64,000 bases of DNA, from contig NC_083648.1 of NCBI RefSeq assembly GCF_963576545.1, forward strand, positions 15,270,436 to 15,334,435, given 5' to 3'. This document shows positions 50,304-61,095 of this stretch, in pieces; positions within the stretch are counted from its first letter, which is position 1; the number at the start of each line of letters is the position of its first letter. Under the pieces are notes generated by a model. That model searched no databases and had not been told where the DNA came from. It saw nothing but the letters and a program-made list of their open reading frames with translations. The DNA comes from Limanda limanda (Eukaryota > Chordata > Actinopteri > Pleuronectiformes > Pleuronectidae). The translations under genes and the position numbers were made by a program.

Positions 50304-51116
50304 ACAGGGCAACAGCAGTAACAAGGGCACAGCCTGGATGTAGCCGCTCGTACATTCAGTGTTTGGAATAAATCATGAACGTCTCTTGATACTGTTTTAT
50401 AATACAGCAACTATTTCTTCTGAACTTCAAATTTCTGATCTTCGGAACTTCAAACTAAGAAAAGGTAAACCGTCCCCTGCTCAGATCTACACCCATGGAA
50501 AAGCTGTTGTTATGAGATCTCCTTCTCTTGAAAGGACAAAAGATAATTTTCAGGAGAGAAAAGGTAAAGAGGAGAAGAGGAGGTCGGCTTCTGGGCTTTC
50601 TGTGAGCAGCTGGCCTGAGCAGCGCTCCGCACATCTGCTCTACTAAACACTTCCCATTAGTGTCGACCCAGAAACGTCCATGAACCCCCTGGCCAATAAA
50701 AACAGAAGAAAAATGGAGGGTGTGAAGTAAAAAAAAAGCAATGTGGACGGCAAAGCAGTGATAAGCTGGAAATAAGATTCATGGAGAAATGGCGGAAAAA
50801 ATCTCCAGGTAGATATTTTTTTTTCCCTTCCCTCAATCACTTTGTTTTATTAGCCAAACGTTTTATCTCCTCTGGTCTCTCAGCTGTGATTGTTCAGCGA
50901 CAGGAAACGAAGGCCCCCGCTCAATAATTTCACTCCATCATCCACTTCCAGCGATAATATTTGCTCGGGCCCCGAGCTGAAGTGATGAAAGCCCGGACAA
51001 TGCTCCGGCTTCTGAATCATCTCATCTGTTCTGCTCTATCAAGGTCTGCACTCTGTGACACTGTGGCAATTCATCAGAGCAGACACAATCACACTGTCGC
51101 ACACTGTCGCATGCAC

Positions 51117-51142
51117 ATACACACACACACACACACACACAA
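51117..51142 (+). repeat. (CA)n microsatellite
   Basis: A short CA run of about 25 bases. Confidence 0.9.
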
Positions 51143-51914
51143 TGAAAGAAAAGTATCATTCTCCATGTACACTCCTCATTGCAGAGCTGTTATTAACTAA
51201 TAAGAGAACACACACTAAAACACCACCCAACCTCTGAGTCTGTTATTACCAGTATCCTGTGGAGCTCTGGACCACTTACAGCGTGACATTGGCTTGTGAA
51301 CCACACCAGTGACAAGTGGGTCCCCATTTAGTTTGTATCATACACACATGCACGGGCATCCCGGAGACTGATGGGCTTCACACTGATCACGCTATTTCCC
51401 TGAGCTACAGGGGGCGGTAACATGCCAAGAGACGAACGCAGCGAGTAAACATGGATGTGTCTAAATCCTTCATGGGCAGCTGTTATTATGAAGTCAATTC
51501 ATGTTGATTTAATCCCAAAATCATAAGTGGCCTTTTTTATGGCAGACAAGAAAATCTGACACTGTACTTTCAATGTTTAAAGGTACATTGGTTTTCATCG
51601 TTGGGGTCATTCTGAGTGTGTATCATGCCAACTTTACCCTTACCACTTGTGTAGAGATTTGGGTCATATCAATGCTGGATTACCAGCTGAATCGAAAACG
51701 CTGCTACAACTTGGTACAGATGTTCGCATGTATCTTTGATAATGTACATGGTCCCTTACGAATAACATGGAACAGATTAAATGAATAAATAATGTAAAAC
51801 GTACCTCGCACGACCCAACACAAACAATGGGCAAATCAACAACAAACAAACACTGCATTGTTCAAATGACCATGTGAATTTTTTGTCCTATATCTGAGGC
51901 GCTGCTGATTCACG

Positions 51915-52077
<163 letters not shown>

Positions 52078-52311
52078 CTTAGATATCTTTGTGTGGTCCA
52101 TTTTGAGCCTACAACTTTGAGTGAGGATATTTTTGGAAATTGAGGTCATTTTGGCCGGTTCTTGCTTCCTGACCCACTTTCAATGGCCGGTTTGAGGGTT
52201 AAGACTTGATTTAAGGTTTAGGTTAGGGCTAGGCATTTAAACATGATGGTTAAGGTAAGGGGCTGGGGAATGCATAATGCCAATGACTGTCTCATTACTT
52301 ATTTAGATAGA

Positions 52312-52312
52312 T

Positions 52313-52349
<37 letters not shown>
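52312..52349 (+). repeat. (GT)n microsatellite
   Basis: A GT run of about 38 bases about 240 bases after the longer GT tract. Confidence 0.94.
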
Positions 52350-52357
<8 letters not shown>

Positions 52358-53510
52358 AGAGTGAGTGAAAGAGATTGTGAGGAGGCACAGAAAGTGCCAG
52401 AAAACAGAGAGAAAACTATTAACAAGACAAACTATTTGTTGCTGTGACCCTTGAACAGAGCTATTTAATTCTGACGCCGAGCATTAGCCGAGGGGCCAGC
52501 GCGTGTTCTCCTGTTCTGTCACTGTGTTTGGCTATGTGACCCTAATACCTAATACACTGCTGTGGGTTGTTGCATTTTGTAGTGCAATTCAGCACAGCAG
52601 AAACATAATCTCTAGTAAGGGATTTTAAGTGGCCTTAGAAAAGATTGATGACTTTGTGCTGATGCTCCTGAAGAAGGAGGTGAGGGGGGACGAACAGCAC
52701 TGATGGCTTAATTGTCAGGAGAATAGAGAAACCCCAAAGCATCCATCACCTTCACTCAGAGCACCCTTGGGTCCTAATGGCGCCCTCGTCTCTTTATCCC
52801 ACCAGGGAACTACTACCTCAAAGAAAAGCAATAAAATACCTGAGGCTGTGTGCTCGATAGAGTCTAATGAGTGTGGAGGCCATATCACTGACATGACACG
52901 TTGATCATTCATATATGTCCACACACCTTTAAGCGCAGGACTATTTCTCCCTAAATAAAAGTGCATTATGAAGACTTGACCTCAGCGATACCAGAAAAAG
53001 AGGTTGTGAGGAGGAGGTTGGAGTAAACGGCAGAGAGATGAGCGAGCCAGCAGAGTGACAGTGAGCTCTCTCAGGTCACAGAGGGTGGGTTGTAAACCTG
53101 CATGAACATGACTGGACGTCAGCAAAACACCTGAAGAATGAGCCGGCGATGGTGAAGCTTCAATGAACCAGCCGATGCAGATTGGAGGTAGGACATCAGA
53201 GACTCGTCAGGACAAACCCTGTGCCCGGTTTCTTTTGTGAGATACAGAACATTTTGTCTGTCTACACGTAAACCTGGACATGCAGCTGCTGTTCAATCAA
53301 CCAACATCAACATCTGCCATTCATAACTACTTATTTACTTCTACATTTTCAATGTGTTTTATATTTTCTTTAATCACTTAATTCTAATATTATTTGACTT
53401 GTTCCCACACTGACATATTAAAAATAATAATAAAGTAAACTTCAGATGGTGAGTTAAAATAACTTGTGGGTTTTCATTCGTGAACAATTGTATTTTTAAC
53501 TACAACAAAA

Positions 53511-54284
53511 TGTCACACCGCGGTGAGGTTTGTCTTGTCTTGGGGTTTTTGTCTCGTAACTTCCTGTTTTATTTTAAAATCCTAACTCTCCTCTCGTTTC
53601 AGGTCACTTGCCCTTCCTCATGTGTCACCGGTCTGATTGTCTCTGATTGTTTCCACCTGTTCCCTTCACCCTCATGTGCTTATAGTCTGCGTCTCCCCTT
53701 TGTCTTGTGCCGAAGTGTTTCGTTCTTGTTCGTGCACCTAAGCCTTACCCACAGTCATTGTCGTTTTTGCCAAAGAGTTTCTTGCTACGCCACGTAAGTT
53801 GTTTTCTGTTTCCTCCTTGAGAGTGATTTTTTTGTTTGTTAAAGTTTTCCACTTTAGCTTTGTTTTGTGTTGTTTGTAAACTGTTTTTCTTCCTCCCTTT
53901 TGGAGCGATTTATGTTAAGAGAGATTTAGTTAGTTTGTTGAGCCTCCTGTTTAGGTGAGCCTTTTCTTTTGCCCCATTTATTAGTAGTTTGGTTTTCCTC
54001 CTTCGGGAGCGCTTTTGATTTCTTGCTCTTGCCATTTGTTTGTCCTTCGGGAGTGGTTTATGTTTAAAAGCTTTTTCTTTTTCTAGTGTATGTTTTGTAT
54101 TTATTAGGAAGTTCTTTTTCCCCAGTTATTGCTTGCCAAGTATTATATTATTATATAGATATAGTTAGTGAGATTTTCATAGCCTTCTTGTTTGTCACTC
54201 TGCATTGAGGTTCTGAAATCAATAAAGTGTGCTGGTACGTGATATTCTCTGCTTCTGAGTCCTCATTCCAGTCCAGGCCTGACA
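53511..54284 (+). repeat. 5' LTR (774 bp)
   Basis: TG...CA ends. A TATAG box at 53681 lies 28 bases upstream of GCCGAAGTGT (53709-53718), the likely RNA 5' end. AATAAA is at 54221-54226. Four related CTCC-loop-GGAG hairpin motifs lie near 53811, 53891, 53996 and 54041. Confidence 0.93.
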
Positions 54285-54300
54285 TTACACTTCGGCCAGT
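54285..54300 (+). other. Putative primer-binding site of the LTR element (self-priming type)
   Basis: The 16 bases between the LTR and the gag ATG contain ACACTTCGGC (54287-54296), perfectly complementary over 10 bases to GCCGAAGTGT in the 5' LTR. No typical TGG start of a tRNA-primed site is present. Confidence 0.6.
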
Positions 54301-55661
54301 ATGGACTCAGCAGGGATGACACAACTCACGGCAGTCCTGCAAGCCCAAGAAGCCCGGCTCTCCCGTCAGGAGGAATTCCAGACCGCTATGGCATCCCAGA
54401 TGGGGATTCTCTCGACACAACTTCAGAGCCTGAACGATTGTCTGGTGCAGATGACAATTACAGCACCCGAGCCTCCAGTAGCAGCGGATGCTACACCCGT
54501 GGTTCCCGTCCTGACTGTGCCAGCCGTTGGAGCGGGATGCAAGTTAGCCCCACCAGCACGATTCGCTGGTGAATTAGGATTATGCAAAACATTTCTCATA
54601 GACTGCTCCATACACTATGAACTAAACCCCAATGCTTTTCCTTCTAACCGAGCCAAGATTGCCTTTATGATTTCCCACCTTACCGGAAGAGCCAAGGCAT
54701 GGGCCTCGGCAGAGTGGGCCCGGGATTCGCCAGATGCCAATCCCTCACAGACTTTGAAGCGGCGCTGCAGAAAACTTTCGACCCGGTAACGACCGACCGG
54801 GAGAAAGCTGGTGAGCTGAGCGGGCTGAGACAGGGCAGCGACTCCGTTTGTGATTACGCTATCCGTTTCCGCACTTTGTCGGCGGAGAGTGGCTGGAATA
54901 CAACGGCCTTATACGACGTGTTCCTGAAGGGGCTGGCAGCTCCTATCCAAGACCTTCTGGTTCCCTTGGACCTACCCACAGATCTCGACTCACTCATCGC
55001 ACTCGCAATCCGGACAGACAACAGAACCCGTCAACTCAGGCAGCAACGTCTTCCGAGACCCACAACGATGGAGAGACCCCTACGCACTCAAGCACCAGGA
55101 TGGTCAACCACCCGTCGATCACCGCCAGAGCATCGCCATCATTCCCATCCGGAAGGGGAGGGAGAGCCCATGCAGCTAGGAAGAGCTCGACTAACACCCG
55201 GGGAACGACAGAAACGTCTGCAGGAGGGCCGATGCTTCTACTGCGGTGAACCCGGTCATCTCGTCGCCACCTGCACTGCCAAACGGACCGTGGTGAGTGA
55301 ATTCAAGGTTTCAGGCACCACCTCACGCACTCTCACGACAGTCCAGGTAATGCACCACACCACCACTGAACTCAAGGCGCTCATAGACTCAGGGGCTGAT
55401 GAAAGCTTGATGGACTGGGAACTAGCAGAACAACTGGGCCTTAGCACAGAACTTTTAGCTAAGCCCATCAGAGCTAAAGCTCTTAATGGACAGGAACTGT
55501 TTACTATCACACATATCACAGCACCTCTCAAACTGTGCATTAACCATCACCGGGAAAACATTCGTTTCTATGTATTCAAGTCACCGTCACAGACTCTAAT
55601 TTTGGGACAGCCATGGTTCGCCGCTGCCACCGCATCTGGGCAGCCGCCACGCAGGTATTGA
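54301..55661 (+). pseudogene. gag-protease region with one frameshift
   Basis: The ATG at 54301 opens a Gag of chromovirus type: a coiled N-terminus with Gln/Leu repeats, then a capsid-like block (FLIDCSIHYELNP, AWASAEWARDSP). Near 54735 the frame slips and continues as LTDFEAALQKTFDP, capsid C-terminus, a CCHC knuckle (CFYCGEPGHLVATC, about 55235-55276), and a retropepsin with the catalytic LIDSGADES (about 55380-55407). The frame ends at 55661, just past a join to integrase sequence. The slip lies inside capsid rather than at a gag-pol border, so I read it as a disabling mutation. Confidence 0.85.
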
Positions 55662-56200
55662 TTCGCCAAGGGGACAGAGTGAAGAAAACTGCGGACCGCA
55701 AGAGACGACCCGCCCCCGCCTACCAGCCAGGACAGAGAGTGTGGCTCTCCGCCAGAGATCTACATCTTAAAGTCCCTTCCAAGAAGCTGGCGCCGCGGTT
55801 CGTGGGCCCGTTTCCCATCATCAAGCTCATCGGTCCTGCAGCAGTTCGCCTTCGCCTGCCCCGATCCCTCCGTGTTCACCCCACCTTCCATGTGAGCCGG
55901 GTCAAGCCCGTCAAGGAGAGTTCGATGGTTCCAGCCGCTACCCCTCCGCCACCCCCAGAAGTGATTGAAGGCGGTCCGGTATACAAGGTCAAGCAGTTGC
56001 TGGCGGTTCGCAACAGGGGTCGAGGTAAACAGTATCTGGTGGACTGGGTAGGATATGGTCCTGAGGAGAGGCAGTGGGTTCCGTCTCGTCACATTGTAGA
56101 CTCTACACTCATTACAGACTTCCACAGGGACCACCCTGACCAGCCTGGACCGTCAGGAGTCGGCCCTGGGGGGGGGGGGCGTACTGTCACACCGCGGTGA
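55613..56200 (+). pseudogene. Integrase C-terminus with chromodomain
   Basis: The frame carries [14 protein letters not shown] and [11 protein letters not shown], then [13 protein letters not shown], the integrase GPF/Y module. The chromodomain ([36 protein letters not shown]) follows at about 55977-56125. In the family the chromodomain steers integration to marked chromatin. All upstream pol sequence (RT, RNase H, integrase zinc finger and core) is absent, and the join at 55610-55625 is out of frame with the protease. Confidence 0.88.
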
Positions 56201-56758
56201 GGTTTGTCTTGTCTTGGGGTTTTTGTCTCACAACTTCCTGTTTTATTTTGAAATCCTAACTCTCCTCTCGTTTCAGGTCACTTGCCCTTCCTCATGTATC
56301 ACCGGTCTGATTGTCTCTGTTTCCACCTGTTCCCTTCACCCTCATGTGCTTATAGTCTGCGTCTCCCCTTTTGGAGCGATTTATGTTAAGAGAGATTTAG
56401 TTAGTTTGTTGAGCCTCCTGTTTAGGTGAGCCTTTTCTTTTGCCCCATTTATTAGTAGTTTGGTTTTCCTCCTTCGGGAGCGCTTTTGATTTCTTTCTCT
56501 TGCCATTTGTTTGTCCTCCTTCGGGAGTGGTTTATGTTTAAAAGCTTTTTCTTTTTCTAGTGTATGTTTTGTATTTATTAGGAAGTTCTTTTTCCCCAGT
56601 TATTGCTTGCCAAGTATTATATTATTATATAGATATAGTTAGTGAGATTTTCATAGCCTTCTTGTTTGTCACTCTGCATTGAGGTTCTGAAATCAATAAA
56701 GTGTGCTGGTACGTGATATTCTCTGCTTCTGAGTCCTCATTCCAGTCCAGGCCTGACA
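56185..56758 (+). repeat. 3' LTR (574 bp, internally deleted)
   Basis: It matches the 5' LTR closely but lacks about 199 bp, including the presumed RNA start and the first hairpin motif. The break lies at the shared CTCCC(C)TTT word (56363-56371 here; about 53693-53701 and 53893-53900 in the 5' LTR). It also has a 4-bp loss and a 3-bp gain elsewhere. Confidence 0.93.
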
Positions 56759-58271
56759 CAAAGTGAACAATGACTCAATAAGAATAAGTTGCAACAACTT
56801 AATGTACTCTACTCTGCCTATCAGAGAGTGAGAAATGGTAGATTGAATTGGACGATCTCACAAAGTCAATTGACAGCTATAGTTGTATAGTTCACTTACT
56901 TTATCATTTACATTAGACATAACCTGCTTTCATAATAAATGCTTTTATTCTGTTTCTAAACATGTTTTTTAGTATTTACTGTTTTTTGCCTTTCAGTTTT
57001 TAATCCTTTTTTATTTCTGTAAAGCACATTGAATGACCTGTGTGTGACAATGTGTTGTACATAGAATTTTCTTGCCTGCAGTTATGACATTTGTCCTGAT
57101 AATGGTACTAACTGCACATAACTAAAGTCATGAACTCATAAAACTATAATCAAAACATTTGAGAATCAATATGAAGAACAGTGACAAAAAAAAAATCATG
57201 TAATTAACATATGTGATTTAGAACACATTTTGAATGTAAACACATTGACCAAGAGCATGCTGGGTTTATTATTACATGAAACATGTACAGGAAAATCTGT
57301 GTAAACCAGTCCTAGTTAAGGACTAAGTTAAATGCACAATTCAATTTAGGAAAGGCCATGGTTTTCATTTAAAGTGAATGTAAAACACAACAGGTGTCAA
57401 GTGATCTTGTGTTTTTAGCTTTTCTTTTACCTGCAAACTGAATTTGTAATTTTACAACTGTTAATGATATTCATATTTATCTCAGCGACTGTGACCTGCA
57501 TCCTCTGGAAGGCGTGTGGAATAGAGTGCAGCTGAAAAAAAGTATAAACCTCACTAATTATCAACAGTGTCATGAAGAGGAGAACAAGTCTTGGCACAAA
57601 AGCTGTGAACATGAACACAGAAAAGCCACAGACATGGCAAAGAAATAGGCCTTTCAACTATTAATGACCCCGCTGTTAAAAATGTTGTGCTTAAAACTGT
57701 GAGAAAAGCATTTTTAGTGAGGAAAGTATTTCAGGGTGAAAATATGCAGCGTGTTCATAAAACCACTCAGCCTGTGGCAGCGCATATTTAACTGTCAATC
57801 ATCTTCAATCAATTCACTGCAAACAAATGACGACATGTTTCGATTGAAACAGAGAAAGAGCTACGGATATTATTTCAATCGAAGATACACAGACTAATTG
57901 GAAACTTACATGGCATAATTGTTTTGGCCCAGATTTTGCCCACATACCACATGGAATGATGGCACATGGGTGGTCTGCTCCTGTTTTAGTTAACCATGGC
58001 AACACCACATTTCAACCAAAGGTGCCAAAGGTGACCTGAATCTGTTTTGTGCTGTTTTGGCCATATTCATAATTTACCACATTTGTTTTGGGATGTTTGA
58101 GCCACATTTTCTATTTTCCAAGTGGGCCACTTTAGGCTCCCATCTTTTTAGTCCGGGCTTCAAAAAGACCAGAGGTGCTGCACCATTACCTGAAGTGGCC
58201 TACATCCACATGCTGTCTGGGAATAGTTTAGTTTAAGTGACATTGTTTTGTCGCTGTTTAAAAAGCGAGTG
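56759..58271. other. Spacer between LTR element and LINE-1
   Basis: AT-rich sequence without recognisable genes. From about 57900 to 58215 there are repeated GGCCCA/CCACAT/TTTTGGCC-type words resembling a diffuse teleost repeat, into which the LINE-1 was inserted. A_n-rich and T_n-rich short runs are frequent. Confidence 0.5.
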
Positions 58272-59589
58272 TCTTATCTCAAAAAAGTTTTTTGCTAAAC
58301 TGGATAAGGCGATATCAACATTTCTCTGGGCAGATAAACCTGTGCGTATACAGAAAAGGTTATTGCAGCTTCCTAAGAGCACAGGGGGCCTTGCTCTTCC
58401 CAATTTTTTATATTACTATTGGGCAGCTAATATTCACAAGCTCTTGTACTGGACTGGCAGATCTGCCGCCGACCAGCCTGCCTGGGTCCACATTGAAATG
58501 TCATCATCCCAGGTCTCACTGCGGTCATGGCTGTGTTCCCCACTTCCTGTGTCGGCCACTGAAGCCAGCGATAACCCAGTAGTTAAACAGTCATTTAAGA
58601 TATGGTTACAATTCAGGAAACATTTTGGCTTGCAGGGTCCCTCTATTCATGCCCTAGTATCCCATAATCACAGTTTTAAACCATCCATTATGGACTCCGC
58701 GTTTGAGTTGTGGTCGGCGAGAGGTGTGGCATCTGTCGGTGACCTCTACGACAATGGCACGTTCATGTCCTTCAGTGACCTATCGTCTAAATTTAATCTC
58801 CCCTCATCTCACCTGTTCCGTTTTTTTCAAATTAGACACTTTGCCCAGAAAAACTACACTGATTTCCCGAACACCCCCCCTCAGACTCTGTTAGACACCC
58901 TTCTCATGATAAACCCCAATCAGAAAAGGAATATCTCCCGTATTTTTAATGCAATGGACGCCATCGCTTCAGTTTTCCCACAGCACACAAAACATCTGTG
59001 GGAGCAGGATCTGGGACTCAATTTTACAGAAGATCAATGGGGCGGGATCCTTGAGCTGGTCCACAGCTCTTCCGTCTGTGCCCGACACGGGCTGATTCAA
59101 TGTAAACTCTTACACAGGACTTACTACACCAATCATAGACTGTCTAAATTCTATCCCAATGTAACTGACACCTGCAATAGATGCAACCAGTCCCCTGCCG
59201 ACCTCATACACATGTTTTGGTCATGTCCAAAACTTACTGACTTCTGGTCCAAAATATTTGAAACCCTTCAAATTGCTTACCATTTTGTGGCCGACCCCCA
59301 CCCCCTCTCTGCCCTCTTTGGTATCCCACACAACAAAATCTTAACAGCTGAGGCACGACATTCCATGGCCTTTTGCACTCTGTTGGCTAGGCACTTAATT
59401 TTGTTGAACTGGAAGCACAAATTGCCCCCATCCTACACTCGATGGGTTAAGGAAGTTCTTCACAACTTAAGGTTGGAAAGATTGAGGTTTTCCCTCAAGG
59501 GCTCTCTGAGGAAATTTGACAAAATCTGGAACCCCTTGTTGTCCATTATAGACTCTTTAGATATTACACCTGAGGAGTCAGATATCTGA
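58272..59589 (+). CDS. LINE-1 ORF2 C-terminal fragment (about 440 codons, uninterrupted)
   Basis: The open frame starts in flanking DNA (ATG at 58237), but the element's own part begins with ISKKFFAKLDKAISTFLW just inside the insertion point. It continues LLQLPKSTGGLALPNFLYYY, WAANIHKLLYW, and DTCNRCNQSPADLIHMFWSC, the Cys/His cluster of L1-clade ORF2. The frame ends TGA at 59587. The endonuclease and reverse-transcriptase catalytic domains (with the FADD-type motif) lie upstream in full elements and are missing, so the fragment cannot act on its own. No stop or frameshift is present over 1.3 kb. Confidence 0.85.
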
Positions 59590-59921
59590 GTTCTGCTGAC
59601 GTACCACTAAAACTTATATTCTCAAATGTTTTGTTTCTAATTTTTTTTTTTTTTTTTGTTTCCTCTCAACTCTGTTTCTTTTTTTCTCTTTCTCTTTTCT
59701 TTCTTTTTTTTTTTTCTCCTTCTCTTCTCTTTTCCCTTCACCTAGAGACAGGTTGGGGTGGGACCTCTACTGGGGAAGGATTTGTGGGTGGGTGTGGGGG
59801 GTGGGGGGTCACTGTAAATTGTAAAATTTGGAAAAATGTGAGCATTGTACAGTATCTCTTTCATGTCCTCATTTTGTATTACCTTTGCTCAATAAACATA
59901 CTATAAAAAAAAAAAAAAAAA
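58272..59921 (+). mobile_element. 5'-truncated LINE-1 insertion with poly(A) tail and target-site duplication
   Basis: The element carries the C-terminal part of ORF2, a pyrimidine-rich 3'UTR, AATAAA (59891-59896), and a poly(A) tail (about 59904-59921). The flanks are the same word, AAAAGCGAGTG at 58261-58271 and 59922-59932. On the opposite strand the site reads CTTTTT/AAAC, the kind L1 endonuclease prefers. The intact remaining frame and clean duplication indicate a young insertion. Confidence 0.9.
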
Positions 59922-60534
59922 AAAAGCGAGTGAATCTCAAAGTTGTTGTTTTTTCATTAATGGCAGACATGATGAGCATGTTCAACTTTCTGTGATCCAT
60001 GTTATTGTATCAGGCCTTCGTATGACAAGTCCAACCAATATAGATAAGTGGTGAGTAATGGGAGGCAGGGGGCGTGAGGTTTGATCACAGTGAACAACGA
60101 GGAAAAGTCAAACCAGTCATGACGACCCTTTGCTCAGTCTGACGTTGCTGATGTGATCAACCCACTGACTTTGGACTGAAATGGTGAGAGACATCTAAAG
60201 GTGCTATGTGGGCGTGCAAGCCTGACTTACTGGTGCTTGACAGGCTCCATTAAGTGGCTCCAAACCCATAAATGTCGGCATCTCTGATTCAAACCGGTCT
60301 CATGTGTTCATAGATGCTTCTGGAAAAACAACAAAGCACGTCAGAGTTTTGTAGGTCGGATTAGGAATGGGGGACGTCATCATCATCTTCCTGAGCCAGA
60401 GCGAGAGAAACAGCAAAAAAAAAAAAGGCACATAACATTAGTATGCAGGAGAATGCATTGCAACTGCAGAGTTTGTTAGACCTAGTTGTGGCATAGATTC
60501 CATTGATTTCCCTGTTGGTCTACTGGGTGGTCTT

Positions 60535-60850
60535 CTTTGTGTGGTCATGTTTTCATCTGCGTTCATTTGTGTGTTGGTTTGTCTGTTTGTTAGTTGGGAG
60601 CATTACACAAAAAACACAGAACTGATTACCATGAACTTGGTGGAAGGATGTGGTATGTGTCAGGAATTATTTTTCTCTTTCTTTAACATTGCACTTTTGT
60701 TATAAGTCCCTCGATTTCTCAGTTTCTAAATGAGTGTGTTAAATTTAGTGCAGATTCAAAAGGAAAATCTGTATCCGTTCAATTTAAATGGGGTTTCATA
60801 AGAGGACTGCTGGGCCTTGGTGGAGGTGTACACTCTGTAGTTCTGCAAGT
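60535..60850 (+). repeat. Conserved dispersed repeat, best-preserved copy
   Basis: In order: GTTTGTCTGTTTGTTAGTTG, ACACAAAAAACACAGAACTGAT, CATGAACTTGGTGGAAGGATG, TTTAACATTGCAC, AATTTAGTGCAGATTCAAA, and GAGGACTGCTGGGCCTTGG with TGGAGGTGTACACTC. There is no open frame of note. Confidence 0.65.
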
Positions 60851-60904
60851 TATTCCACAATGCAATGTGTCACATTTCAGACATGCAAAAATTACCATTG
60901 TTCA

Positions 60905-61095
60905 ACTGCATTTTGTCAGTGATGAAGCACATTTAATTAGATTTTCCTTGATTTCTCATAGAATAATTTATGGATGTTTAAGGGACCGATGGTTATGAAC
61001 GTTCGCAATTTGCTGCAGATCAAAATCTAGTGAAATTAAACGTGGTTTCATAAGCGTACTGCTATGTCTTGGCTGAGGTGCACTTTACTGAATGC
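60905..61095 (+). repeat. Conserved dispersed repeat, second copy in tandem-like position
   Basis: CATAGAATAATTTATGGATG, CGCAATTTGCTGCAGATCAA and GTACTGCTATGTCTTGGCTGAGGTGCAC repeat the second half of the preceding copy about 300 bases on. The first half is missing or very diverged. Confidence 0.6.

Larger units (their letters stand above)
53511..56758 (+). mobile_element. Ty3/Gypsy chromovirus-type LTR retrotransposon with internal pol deletion
   Basis: Two direct LTRs (53511-54284 and 56185-56758) begin TGTCACACC and end GGCCTGACA. They flank gag, a zinc knuckle, an aspartic protease, and the C-terminal integrase tail with a chromodomain. The flanks CAAAA (53506-53510) and CAAAG (56759-56763) look like a 5-bp target-site duplication with one change. 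Reverse transcriptase, RNase H and the integrase core are missing, so this copy is not autonomous. A G-run before the 3' LTR (56168-56179) serves as polypurine tract. LTR identity outside the indels is very high, so the insertion is fairly recent. The Tf1/sushi-like group is likely, given the chromodomain and the self-priming signature. Confidence 0.93.

Noticed and set aside
50127..50410. Poly-Ser and poly-Pro open frames on the minus strand
   Set aside because: They are translations of the GGA repeat in two frames, with no start context or flanking exon signals.
54301..55661. Domesticated gag gene (as in RTL/PEG10-type host genes)
   Set aside because: The frame is flanked by near-identical LTRs and a target-site duplication and contains a frameshift, so it is an ordinary recent retrotransposon copy.
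58237..58271. ATG at 58237 as the true start of a host gene
   Set aside because: The first eleven codons lie in flanking DNA before the LINE-1 insertion point and the target-site duplication, so the ATG is fortuitous.
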